Assembly (NCBI GenBank): GCA_911728435.2
Contig: OU452201.1
Location: 13,020,001 to 13,084,000 of the forward strand
Direction of reading: 5' to 3'
DNA from: Apoderus coryli
Lineage: Eukaryota; Arthropoda; Insecta; Coleoptera; Attelabidae
Length of the DNA stretch: 64,000 nt
Part shown: piece after piece, positions 48,836 to 59,460 of the stretch
How positions within the stretch are numbered: position 1 is the stretch's first letter
How the letters are laid out: the number at the start of each line of letters is the position of its first letter
Program-made: the position numbers and the translations under genes
The notes under the pieces: generated by a model
What the model was told of the DNA's origin: nothing
Seen by the model: the letters and a program-made list of their open reading frames with translations, nothing else
Database searches by the model: none

Positions 48836-49260
48836 CCAGCGTAAGTGTGGACCTACAGTTTAGCGTGGAATCGGAACCACGGTCCTCGACTGCCATCCGC
48901 CAGCACCCACGACTATGTTGTCGTCAACATCCAAGGCGAAAGGCTTATAAATTATAAATGCGCCTTAGTCAATAACCTACTAGATATAGGCAAGTCTTCC
49001 TACTTGGCCGAAAGCACTGTATACCCATCCAATCACTATCCGCACGACCAGGAACTTGACTACCATGATCACATAGACAGGTGTTTGAACATGTGGGCAT
49101 CTCCCGCCCCCTTATATAAGGCTTATAATATGTAGAATCTCCTAGGTTTTAATTTAACCATTGTCTTTAAAAGGATAAAGACAATGATTTAACTTAATCA
49201 ATAAACACCAAACACATAGAAATATCACTGTTACTCTTACGAACCCAGATCAGCTGGGCT
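48836..49260 (+). repeat. Dispersed repeat, copy A
   Basis: From about 48836 the sequence CCAGCGTAAGTGTGGACC and the next 80 bp recur at 58177-58260 with few differences. Both copies also contain a TGTCTTTAAAA segment downstream, here inside an ATTGTCTTT/AAAGACAAT hairpin near 49160-49185. A 96-codon open frame (48845-49135) covers most of copy A but is not open in copy B and shows no known domain. It may be part of a retroelement. Confidence 0.5.
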
Positions 49261-49699
49261 GATGTGCCATGATCACCTACTACACACCTCAGTAGAATTT
49301 TTTTGTTATATAAAGACCCAGAAATAGAAATAGTCGAAAATATCATTGGCTATGGAGCATTTAGAGGTTAATTTTTCACATAGCTATCTCTCAAATATTT
49401 AAAACAACGCGCGTTTATGACAGGTGAGTGAAAATTGCTGATATTTCGCGTGGAAAGGACTACGCCTATCATTCTTTGCTCTGTGGTTATGACTCAAATA
49501 ACATTTTAATTTGACATGTATGAAAGCTGTCCCTCCTAACCTCAATAAAATATTGTAATGTAAAAAAATATTTTGTACTAGTATAAAATGATAATTCTCA
49601 ACTAAAATTCCTAAAAAATGTTAGACATATAATGTGTAAAGAAATGAGCTTTTGCTACGTAAACTATTCGTATATTTTTCACACTACTAGCTGTGGAAA
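49261..49699. other. Upstream region of NAA30
   Basis: No gene was recognised. It should hold the NAA30 promoter and 5' leader. The ATG at 49700 follows CTGTGGAAA. Confidence 0.4.
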
Positions 49700-51812
49700 A
49701 TGAATAAAGCTTGTAAAACAAACACTAAATTAGATAATAAGTGTCCTTCAAGCTTTGTGGAAGACAATCACAGTGATGTCTCAAGCGGTAATAATATTGC
49801 ACATATAAATGGTTTAGTAAATGGATTATCTCATGAAACTATTCGCTCAAAAAAACAAAAAAAAAGTAAAAGAGCGGTCAAAATAACAGAAAAATCTATA
49901 TGTAATGATGAATTACCAACTGTAGTTAATGCCCAAATCGAACAACTCAAGTTAGCGGATACATCGTGTAGTACTACAGTTGTAAATAATCTACCAAAAG
50001 CAGTTGATGCTGATAGTAATAATACCATTAAAGCGAAAAGTAGAAGAAAGAAAAATAAATTAGATACAAATGAAAATATTTCCAGTAGTGTTACTGATCC
50101 AAACAATACATTATTAAGGGAAGTAGGTAATACTGTTGCTGATGTCGATAGTGCTATTAATTTATTTGAATGTTTACCTTCATGTAGTAAAAATTGTGAC
50201 TTTTCTTTACCAAATATTAGTAGTGATAAAGTAGTGACCAAATTAACGGAGAGCTTAGCAAAGTTATCCGCAAATAATGAGATAAATCTTGATAGCGCCG
50301 CGACTGAAAATGTGGAGAAGGCCCCGTCTCAGGAACCAATTAAATACCCAGAAATTAAATTTGTCCAATATGAATCTGAACTGCAAATGCCAATGATAAT
50401 GAAAATTATACAGAAGGACTTGTCAGAGCCTTATTCGATTTACACATATCGGTACTTCATACATAATTGGCCTAAGCTGTGTTTTTTGGTAAGTATATTT
50501 TTTTTTAGCCACTTAAATGTTCAAGATAAACCTGCTTTTTTAGTGTGTCATTCGTCTGACAGTGCATCATGTTATCGATTTTATAAAATAAGTTCTGCGA
50601 CGTTGCCAAGTTTGTAACATACCTAATATATTGAAGTCACATGAATTATATACTACACTTACAACGCAGCTTTATCCTATTTAATATTAGTATCAGATAA
50701 GATTCCTTTCTAAAATTCTTGGTACTTATAGGTCCGATTTAATATAATAATTTTTACCTTTGACTGATAAGAGTGGTACTGGATACACCTTCACCACGTG
50801 GTTTGAAAATTATTGATTGTAAAAATACATCACAATTCTAGACTTGCCTGAGGCTATTTTTTTTTATTAGCTTTTTAGGGCGTAGGTCTTTTATTAAGTA
50901 TGCGCTTCAGCTGGATCGGTGCCACAAGTCAGCGCAGTCAGGTATTATCCATAGAAATCGTGACGTTCGCGGTGATGTTTGCGTCCCATCTCTAAACCTT
51001 AGAATTCATGTGAAGAAATGCAGTCCAGCCTGATATTATCCCTTACACTCACTATTTTAAAAGATTGATTATATACGTACTCCCTTGCAGGCAATGAATG
51101 AAGATCAATGTGTAGGCGCAATTGTATGTAAACTGGACCTCCATCGCAAAGACATCCGACGAGGCTATATTGCTATGTTGGCTGTTGATCAGAATTACAG
51201 AAAATTACGGATAGGATCAACTTTGGTTCAAATGGCTATTAATGAGATGATACAAGGCAATGCAGATGAAGTTGTGTTAGAAACAGAAGTAACAAATAAG
51301 CCAGCGTTACAGCTATATGAAAAACTTGGTTTTGTGAGGGACAAACGTTTATTCAGGTAAAAAAATAGTCTATAACAGACGATACTATAATGACTTCCCG
51401 TTGATAACCCGCGGCTGTGGTTATTAACACCATTTAAAATATCACTTCCAACGAACAGTTAACTTTTGAGAACACATGAGAATTTATATTCAGTTACAAT
51501 TTTAAAACTCCTATACTCAAAATACATGCATACTGGACACTGTTATCGATGATCCAACACGTAGTTTGAATGTATAGTTCTCCTAAATGACTTCACTTAA
51601 GTTACTTTACCTGACAATAGTCAATTTTCACATTTTCTATGCCTACTAGTTCTTCGTGCTTCTAATACTTCTGATGTTAGGCAAAACATTAAAAAGTATT
51701 TTATTTAAGTCATAAAAATTGATTTGGTAGTTGTAATAACTATATTTCTATTTTTTTTAGGTATTATTTGAATGGGGTAGACGCTTTAAGACTTAAACTC
51801 TGGCTAACCTGA
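49700..51812 (+). CDS. NAA30: N-alpha-acetyltransferase 30, NatC catalytic subunit
   Basis: Three exons, 49700-50488, 51091-51356 and 51761-51812, with consistent GT-AG junctions. The product is 368 aa. Residues 1 to about 210 are low-complexity, lysine- and serine-rich. Residues from about 214 form the GNAT domain: [20 protein letters not shown], then [61 protein letters not shown] and [15 protein letters not shown]. This is nearly identical to animal NAA30 (yeast Mak3). It transfers acetyl from acetyl-CoA to N-termini starting Met-Leu, Met-Ile, Met-Phe or Met-Trp, in a complex with NAA35 and NAA38. The acetyl-CoA loop reads R-K-L-R-I-G-S, lacking the first glycine of the usual R-x-x-G-x-G/A. 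I suspect this is normal in insect orthologues. Exon 1 readthrough would give a truncated 305 aa form lacking most of the GNAT fold. Confidence 0.95.
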
Positions 51813-51906
51813 TTGGTAATTTGTTAGTAAACCTTGAAAATATCCATTTATATTTTGCGATAAAAAAATGTTATTAATTTTGGTGATCTGTTTAGTAATA
51901 CTAGTA

Positions 51907-52216
51907 TACAGGGTGTCTCAGGTTTTGATCCGGATGTTTAAAGGCAACAGAACTAATTTCACAATTAGGAAGAAATAAGAACTCGGCGACTAGTAATAGA
52001 TATTTTGGACAGAGTCTTCTACTGTCTGTATACTGTTCTAATACTGCAATCTTTCAATTTTATCAAAAGCAGCTAGTATTCGAGTATTATATTTTTTTAG
52101 CAATTTGCTTAAGTTATAGAAAAAAAAAAACTTTAAAATACACAAGTTCTGTCTATCGTTTACAAATTATTCTATTGTCTATTAAATTTGCACGGGAAAA
52201 TCTGAGACATTTTGTA
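51907..52216. mobile_element. TA-flanked MITE, 310 bp
   Basis: Left end CAGGGTGTCTCAGGTTTT (from 51909) and right end GAAAATCTGAGACATTTTG (to 52214) are inverse homologues, directly flanked by TA on both sides. The interior is AT-rich and non-coding. It lies 95 bp downstream of the NAA30 stop and may contribute to its 3' untranslated region. Confidence 0.7.
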
Positions 52217-52219
52217 TTG

Positions 52220-54640
52220 AGTAGTTATAAATTTAAAAAAACACTGGCTAACAATACATAAAAAAGCCTATATTTTATATATCAATTTCAATTTAGTAAA
52301 TTATTATAATTGTTTTAATAGTTTTATACTTTGTTAGATTTATTATTATTTTAATTGCAATTAAAGTGTTTTTTGTGTTATAAAGAGTAAAATTATTGGT
52401 CTAAAATAATTTAAAAAATGTAATATTTAAAATTAACTTATTAATTAGGACTACAGGTACTGTGAAACAAGGTACCTACAGTTGTTAATTTGAAAAAAGT
52501 ATAAAATATTAACTTTATGCATGTGCTTTTTTTCTGGTTTAATACATCATAGTTCATCTTGGAATGGTCAAAATTCCTATTTTTATTTCTAAAACATTCT
52601 TGCTAAATACACCTTGTAATTATTATTGTATGTACCATAATTATACGACTAGGTATTCTCAGTGCCAGAAGCAGTATATCTCCCATTATTTTGTGGGAAA
52701 ATGCAACCAGTTTAATTACAAATAAGGAAGTCACTAAATATTGATTACTGCATCTAGAAAAGAATAAAATTCCATCTAACAAACTAATACTTAGTCAAAG
52801 GCTTGGTGGATTTATTTGAAACACACATAAAATTTGCGTAGCAGAATAAAATTGTCGTAATTAACCTGTTATCGAAAAAATTTTATGTAAATCATTTAAA
52901 AAAAATATTAAATTTTAATCCTAGATAATCACAATGCAGAAATACATATTTGAATTTTACTTTCGAGGTGTCCATTTGAGCATGAATATTTTATCACTGT
53001 GCAAAAATACGCAACAATACACAGTGTAAGCTAATCAGGATTTTAAACTAAAATTACCCCCAACTACACTAATTATTGTATATACGTATGTTAAACGCAA
53101 AGTAAGAAATTTTTCACTGATTTTTTTTCAGTTTCCTAAGACGATTGATAGTTATTTTAGTTGCATATGAACAACATATAATGGTGTAGGGTGAAATTTG
53201 TTAAATGTAGTTTTATTACGGCTGGTTTCATAATTTAATGGCGTATATTTTTCTTTAAGAATAATATTTCAAATTTCTGAGTATTTACTGCAGTGGCCAG
53301 AATCGTTTGAACAAGGATCGTTTCGCAAACTCCATCCAGGCAGCAGCGTTAGTATTCAGAAATTTTGGTATATAGTATGTTAGCTATTTTTCATAATCCA
53401 TTGCCTATTTTATTCTATTTAGTATCAAAGTGTCATTGGTAAATCCGAGGGTAAAAATAAAGCATGTCGTCAGTGAGAAATTTCTACTTGAGATGCATAA
53501 ATATTAATAGTAAATTTAAAATGTATATTCACTAATGTAGTGACAAACAAAAATCATTGTCAACAATCATATATTGTACATTTTTGTATATAAATATGTT
53601 AAAAGTTTTTTATTTGACTTTTTATTGTTTTTCTTATTGATAAAGTCTTATTACTATTATTTACTACTAATTAGTAATTGTAGTGTGGCAAAAATTGAAA
53701 TAAAAATGTTTAATAATGTACAAGTAGTTTTTTTTTAAAAAAGTTGATGAAAATTTAACAATGTGATGGCTTTGTTCCTATAATATCCTGAACCATTTAC
53801 AAACGACTACTTTACTCTCATTATTCAAATTCTTCTTCTAACTCTAGAAACAGCTGTTTCTGTAATTCTATCGTATGTATTCTCAGTCCTTAGAACCCTC
53901 TATTCAAGAGAAGAAGTAAACTAATTTCAAGAAACAAAAATCATTCATATCACTTAGTAGATCCCAGACCTTGACCATTATTAGGAGCTTTCAGAGCTTT
54001 ATCAATTATAATTGGCCTAATTAAATTTCACATATATATAGGAACACAGCTAATTTTACGAATTTTTAAAATTTGTTTTGTGAAAAAATACGTTTCCGAT
54101 GCTTTAAAATAAATTAACAGTATCATCTCGGTGTAAAAGGCTCTGTATCATTAATCATTATACAACACATAATAGTTGATGCGTGTGCTACTGTAATGTG
54201 TATGTCATAGGATAATGTTATAGCACAGTTAAAATAATATACAGTTGGTTCTCATCGTATCGGTACGTCTGATGTTCATGTCTACAAAGCAATTCGCCGC
54301 ACTTATAGTATCTTATAGTATATACAGATAGTATAATATAGTAGCTGGGAATGCGACGAGTCGATGCCGTTTTCAGCGTCTACTGGACCTTCTTGTCTAT
54401 AGTTAATGTTCCATGGTTATAGTGAGCAACACAATATGCTCTAATATAAACCACTTTGTTACGAGTGCTGTCTTATCCATTAACAAGGTTACTGATAATA
54501 CAGTAGTGAAATAAAGAGCATCATGAAAATATCGACCACTCGTGTTAGGAAAACGTTGAAGAGAATATTTGAACTAATAATATGAGGAACTACAATAACT
54601 CAATAGACGACGATGAATCTACTACTAGATCAGACGGAAC
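52220..54640. other. Intergenic, no gene seen
   Basis: 2.4 kb of AT-rich DNA between NAA30 and a LINE relic. No coding motif or clear repeat was found. Confidence 0.4.
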
Positions 54641-54942
54641 TATTTTTTCATTGACGGTGTAGTAACAGCGCCGCCTCCGGTGTCTCGTTTATAGCACTTC
54701 AGTGTGTTGAAACGCACGATACTTCGAGTACGTATGCAAAACGAGCTTTATCAAGCCTAAGATTTATATATGGCATTAGGAAATTCCATCCGGTGTCACA
54801 CAGGTTAAAAGACGTTATGTGGTTAAGCATGCATTATCGGAGATTATATCTTGCTCTATTCCACAATATAATTATTAATCATTGTCCTCCATACCTCGCT
54901 AATAAAATCAAATTTAGAACTGGTGTGAATACTCGAATGTAA
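54640..54942 (+). pseudogene. Non-LTR retrotransposon C-terminal relic
   Basis: Frame 54736-54942 (69 codons including stop) reads AKRALSSLRFIYGIRKFHPV, then a WLSMHYRRLYLALFHNI block and HCPPYLANKIKFRTG. This is the C-terminal region found after the reverse transcriptase domain of jockey/CR1-type LINEs (RFI-x-GIRK ... WL-x-M-x-x-RR ... PPYL). The upstream reverse transcriptase is not recognisable, so this is a 5'-truncated, decayed copy. Confidence 0.7.
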
Positions 54943-55065
54943 ATAATATATAACGTTAAGTGATTCGTCACTGGCTATACATTTTTACAAAATGATCAAG
55001 AATTGATGTTTTATAATTTATAGTAGTTTTGGATTAAATGATTAGCAATTTATTGATTATTTTAA

Positions 55066-57948
55066 TTATTTATTCTTAAAACTATTCGTTTTTCTTTTTA
55101 CAGACTTAACTAACATACTTATTTCATTATCTACATTTTTATTCTTGGTTAATTTTCTTTTCTTGTTTACATCCTCACTTGCATTTTTATTATCATTTGC
55201 ACGTTTCAAGGTCTCTGCTGCTACCAAACTTTCCATGGCTTTAGTTTTCGTGAAATGTGGATTAGATCGATCAATATTATAATCATGACTAGTAAATAGA
55301 GCTGAAAATCTACTGTCAGTAACGTCTATCTGGAAGTCATCATTTATTTGGTCATCTTTTTTCTTTTGTTTGTTTTTCTTCGATTTCCTTTTTCTATTAC
55401 TGCCACTATTTTCCTCTTCTTGAATCTTTTTTAAATTAAAATGTTTTTTGTTATCACCATCGTTCATTAATAGTAACTCTAATCCATTATTTTCTTCCTC
55501 TGTATTATTAGATTTGGGATTATTCATCTTATTAGATTTCTTCTTCTTAAAAGCTGAGCTGTTTTTAAATTCCTCAGCAAAGTACGGGTCGTTCATATCA
55601 ACGTCACTAGGCATATCTTCACTATCTGAATCATGTACTTGTTCTTGTTTCTTGTTGCGCTTTTCTTTACGTTTTTCTTTTCTTTTATCCAGATATTTTT
55701 GAAACGGTGTTTTATCTTCTGATGCTTTTTTCTTTACTATTTCTTCAGTTTTCTCTTCTAAATTAGTATCCCAAGTCATTTCCATTTCTAGTTCATTGTT
55801 ACTATGATTGATATCTTTTTCTTTAACTATGTTTAGAGATGCCTTATATTTTTCTAGATCAGAATCTTCATTATCTGAACTGTTTGAATCAGGCGCTGCT
55901 ACTGCCTCTTCTTCATCTTCTTGTAAATCGTTTACATCTCCTTCACTCCACATTTTTTTCCATTGTTCCGCCTTCTTTTTATCCAATTCTTCCTTCCCTT
56001 CAATCTCATTTAACAGCTCTTTATATTTATTAATTTGTATGTCTCCATCACTGTCACCGTCACTGCTATATGCGACAATATTGTTCAATTCTTCCTCATC
56101 CATTTCTTCAAATTTTTCACTGTTAATTTTCTCCAGTAGTTCTAGTCGATCAGGATTATTTTCGTCCCATGTTAGGTCAACTTTGCGCTGTTGCAACGCG
56201 GTTGTACTGAAAAATTTCGGTTTGTATTTGTTAACTTCAGGTAACTTCTCACAGAGATCTCTACGTTCGCTGTCACTGAATGTCATGTCGTTAGGAATGA
56301 AACGTAGATCAACTTTTGTTCCGCTTGATTCATATTCAATTCCATCGCATTCCGTGTAAATTTTGTCAGCGGAACTTGGGGTATCAAATGTTATTACGGC
56401 ATAGTAATATTTTAGTCGATTTAGTTGGTATTGTCGAAATATTTCCGTGCTGTATTTAGAACCTTCTTCCGTTTCTTCGGAATTGCTATCGCTATTATTT
56501 TCTTCATCGTTATTCGTTATAGAATTTTGAAACAGTTCTGTCGGACCTTTCAGGTCTTCCTCTTTCATACCTAAAACAAAAACAAGATCACCTTTTGCAG
56601 TCATTGCAGAGCAGATAATAGAATTACGTAGTACAAGTAGGTAGGTACTCTATAAAACATGCTACAAATATCAAGTACAAATACCGAAAAATAAAAGTGT
56701 TAAGTAAATTTTTGAGGTACTTTACATCAAGTACTGACAGCTTTATCTGTGGCCATGAATACAGATACCTAAAGTAAACATGTATTATTTTGTTTCTAGC
56801 TGCATACATCAGCTAGAACTACACTAGAAAAATTTGTTAGAGAAATGTCTTGAGTTGATTGATACAATATTTCTAGCAGATATGCAAATTCGAACTTACG
56901 TTGTTTGCCGAACTCTGACGGGTAAATTGCAACTGATTTTATAACTCCACCTGGGGGTAGAAATGAATTAAACAATACCATCAGATCAACCGCTTTAATT
57001 CTGTCCCAATTCATATTGCATACGGCCAACCTGTGAGTAATATCTTCAGTACGTTCTGCATCGGCATCTAATTCGCCCCATTTGTGATCAACTGCTTCTG
57101 ATTCTGATACATCGTCGTCCGACTCTTCATCGTCTGAAGAACTATCAGAAACTAATCTAGCTTCCCCTGTAAAACAATCCAACTTGTAAATCCGTACCCC
57201 AAAATTGTACTGCCATTGTCACAATGTTAGCGCAATGAGATTTGAAATACTTAAATGTTTTTAATCAAAATTCAGTAGGTCAAATATTTCTAATAAAAAT
57301 AATTTTGAATGAACCGCTTATTCTTACTTAATATAGCCACAATAACCATGTATGAATATATATTATTCTTTGCCATTTATACAAGTAGACAATAATCGAT
57401 CAACACGAAATAGAATTCAGAACTTTGGTAAAAATCATATTTCGTTTGAAAAATAATAATCCACACTCCACTTCGACACGGATTACTTATAAATATATTT
57501 ACCGGAAATAATTTGAATCTAAATAACCTAACTTACCTCTAGCATAGTCAATTCTAGAGTTCCTTAATTTTTTCTTAACACAAGGTGATAAACCATTGTC
57601 ATTCTTCGGTACTTTGCCACACTTGCCACCTAAGTCCTCAGCGCCTGATTCCGAGCTACTTTCATTTTCAGACCCTTCTTCGCCTTCAGATGTTTCTTTT
57701 TCTGAAAGGTCTTCGTTTTCTGACGATGCTCCTTCGTCGCTTGAACTTACGTGGTAATAACGTTTTAAGTCCTGTTTCGAATTCTGATTTAGAGGTCTGC
57801 CCCTTTTATCCAAGTGTTTGATTTGGAAATTGGGATTCTCGAATATAGATTGAAATTTATTTTCAATTTTCGTTTTAGTTCCTGTTTTTGGTATTTGACG
57901 AAACTTCGGATCTTTTGCAATGTGGCTAAAACGTTTGTCTTCTTCCAT
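55066..57948 (-). CDS. ESF1: ESF1, pre-rRNA-processing protein
   Basis: Three exons on the minus strand, 57948-57537, 57166-56900 and 56570-55066, with phase-1 junctions at GTAAGT donors. They encode 727 aa. It begins [17 protein letters not shown], the conserved start of ESF1. Then come acidic Ser/Glu/Asp tracts and an RRM-like core: [40 protein letters not shown] and MKEEDLKGP, followed by [10 protein letters not shown] long charged segment follows. A NUC153 motif ([20 protein letters not shown]) lies at about residues 645-664, and the tail is lysine-rich. ESF1 acts in the nucleolus in early 18S pre-rRNA processing within the small-subunit processome. The gene is divergent from TFIP11, with 1.5 kb between start codons. 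The antisense open frames over the acidic tracts are artefacts. Confidence 0.95.
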
Positions 57949-58149
57949 TATTATAAATATATGGTCACAGTAGAGTAGTTTCGAAAACTAAAACTAAGTT
58001 TGTAGTATATTGATACAAGATGGTTTTACAATTCTCAATTCTACACAACAAAACAGGGTATGTTTTGTGTTCTACACTTTTTGATCTTTTTTTTAACCTA
58101 AAATCAAATGTGCTTTCTTCTTCTTTCTTTCTTTTTTTCCAATTATTGG

Positions 58150-58335
58150 CGTCTTGTCATGGAATTGACATCCAGCCAGCGTAAGTATGGACCTACAGTT
58201 TAGCGTGGAATCCAAACCACGGTCCTCGACTGCCATCCGCCAGCACCTACGATTATGTAGTCTATAACTACTTGGCATAGCCAATGTCTTTAAAAGACAA
58301 TGGCATAGGCAAGTCTTTCCGACTATTGAATGCGC
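58150..58335 (+). repeat. Dispersed repeat, copy B
   Basis: Matches copy A (48836) from CCAGCGTAAGTATGGACC for about 85 bp, then a shortened TGTCTTTAAAAGACA segment at 58284-58298. It lies 200 bp upstream of the ESF1 start codon in the divergent intergenic region. Confidence 0.5.
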
Positions 58336-58437
58336 ATTGCGAAACTTCTGAATTGGTTTGGAACTGACCCGCGAACAAAGCTATTACTTTCTTCACGAAT
58401 TGGGCATGTCTGTGTCCCAGATAAGTATTGTGTATTG

Positions 58438-59193
58438 TAGGGATGCCAAAATAAATAAATATATCGATATATTGAATCAAAAGATATATCGAAACTATAT
58501 ATCGATATACTCGATATTTCGAATGAAAAATATCGATATTTTATATATATATCGATATATTTGCTATATTTTATTTTAGAGTGGATTGTAGTTGTACGAG
58601 TAAATAAACTTCAAATTTTAAAGATCCAAGTAATGAAATAAAATAGTATTCATTAAAATTTATTTGCCTGAAAATACATAATGCATTCCAAACAAACGTA
58701 AGAATATTTGTTAGAAATAATTACATTAGGGTAGGTCAATGAATTCAAAATTTTCTGGAACAGAACTTAGAAATAATAATTTTGATAATCTATTTCCAGT
58801 TAGACGATTTAACAAAACAAGGACCTTTTAGTTTTAAACCTGTGTATGTAAGCTGCTTTCTTTCGCTACTGATTTCAGGATCCAAACGCGTTTGGATTCA
58901 CATGTTCTTTCACTAAAAACGCATTTTCTGATTCATCCTCACTTTAGCGCCCATCGCGATCCGGATACGTAATCCCCTTGCCTCTTTTAAGTAAACTTAT
59001 CGAGCCTTCAGAAATCCAACAAATCCTGATTAATAAATCCGGATTAAGAAGACTAGCGAAAGAAAGCAGCTGTAGCAGATACATTTATTTTGATAATGTA
59101 CCGATATATCGTGTTGTATATATCGATATGTTTCGATATATCGAAAGAAATGTATCGATATTTTTAATATATCGATATATCGTTGGCATCCCA
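58438..59193. mobile_element. hAT-like non-autonomous element with TATCGATA clusters
   Basis: Terminal GGGATGCCAA (58440-58449) is mirrored by TTGGCATCCC (59183-59192). Immediately inside each end is a cluster of TATCGATA: 58462, 58500, 58531 and 58550 on the left; 59121, 59153 and 59170 on the right. An inner exact 18 bp inverted repeat, AGCTGCTTTCTTTCGCTA, lies at about 58850 and 59054. A perfect 18 bp palindrome, ATCCAAACG plus complement, is at 58880-58897. Short (A/G)GGGATGCC ends suit a hAT MITE, but an 8 bp target duplication was not clear. TATCGATA is the DREF/BEAF-32-type site in Drosophila, so the element may affect the shared ESF1/TFIP11 promoter region (inference). Confidence 0.65.
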
Positions 59194-59460
59194 AATTGTT
59201 AGGAGTTGGTGGCAGGTGGCAGTCACTGTCATTGGTCACTGTCAAAAAAAAAATAGTTCTGCATCGTAGATAATTGTTTATATTTTTTATATTATACTGT
59301 TCTGCATTCTTCATTCTACTCGCTGAGGATTTTTGTTTTTATATTTTTAATATACCCATTGGATATTGTTAGGAGATTTAGACTCAACAAATTGATGTGA
59401 CTAGCTATTTAAATGTATGCTATTTTGTAAAAAACAACAAACAATTTATTAGATACAATC

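Noticed and set aside
48845..49135. 96-codon frame as a gene
   Set aside because: It lies in a dispersed repeat whose other copy at 58.2 kb is not open, and has no known domain.
49831..50241. 136-codon minus-strand frame
   Set aside because: Antisense shadow of NAA30 exon 1.
55808..56359. 183-codon plus-strand frame of Ser/Phe/Leu-rich sequence
   Set aside because: It is the antisense of the acidic and lysine-rich tracts of ESF1.
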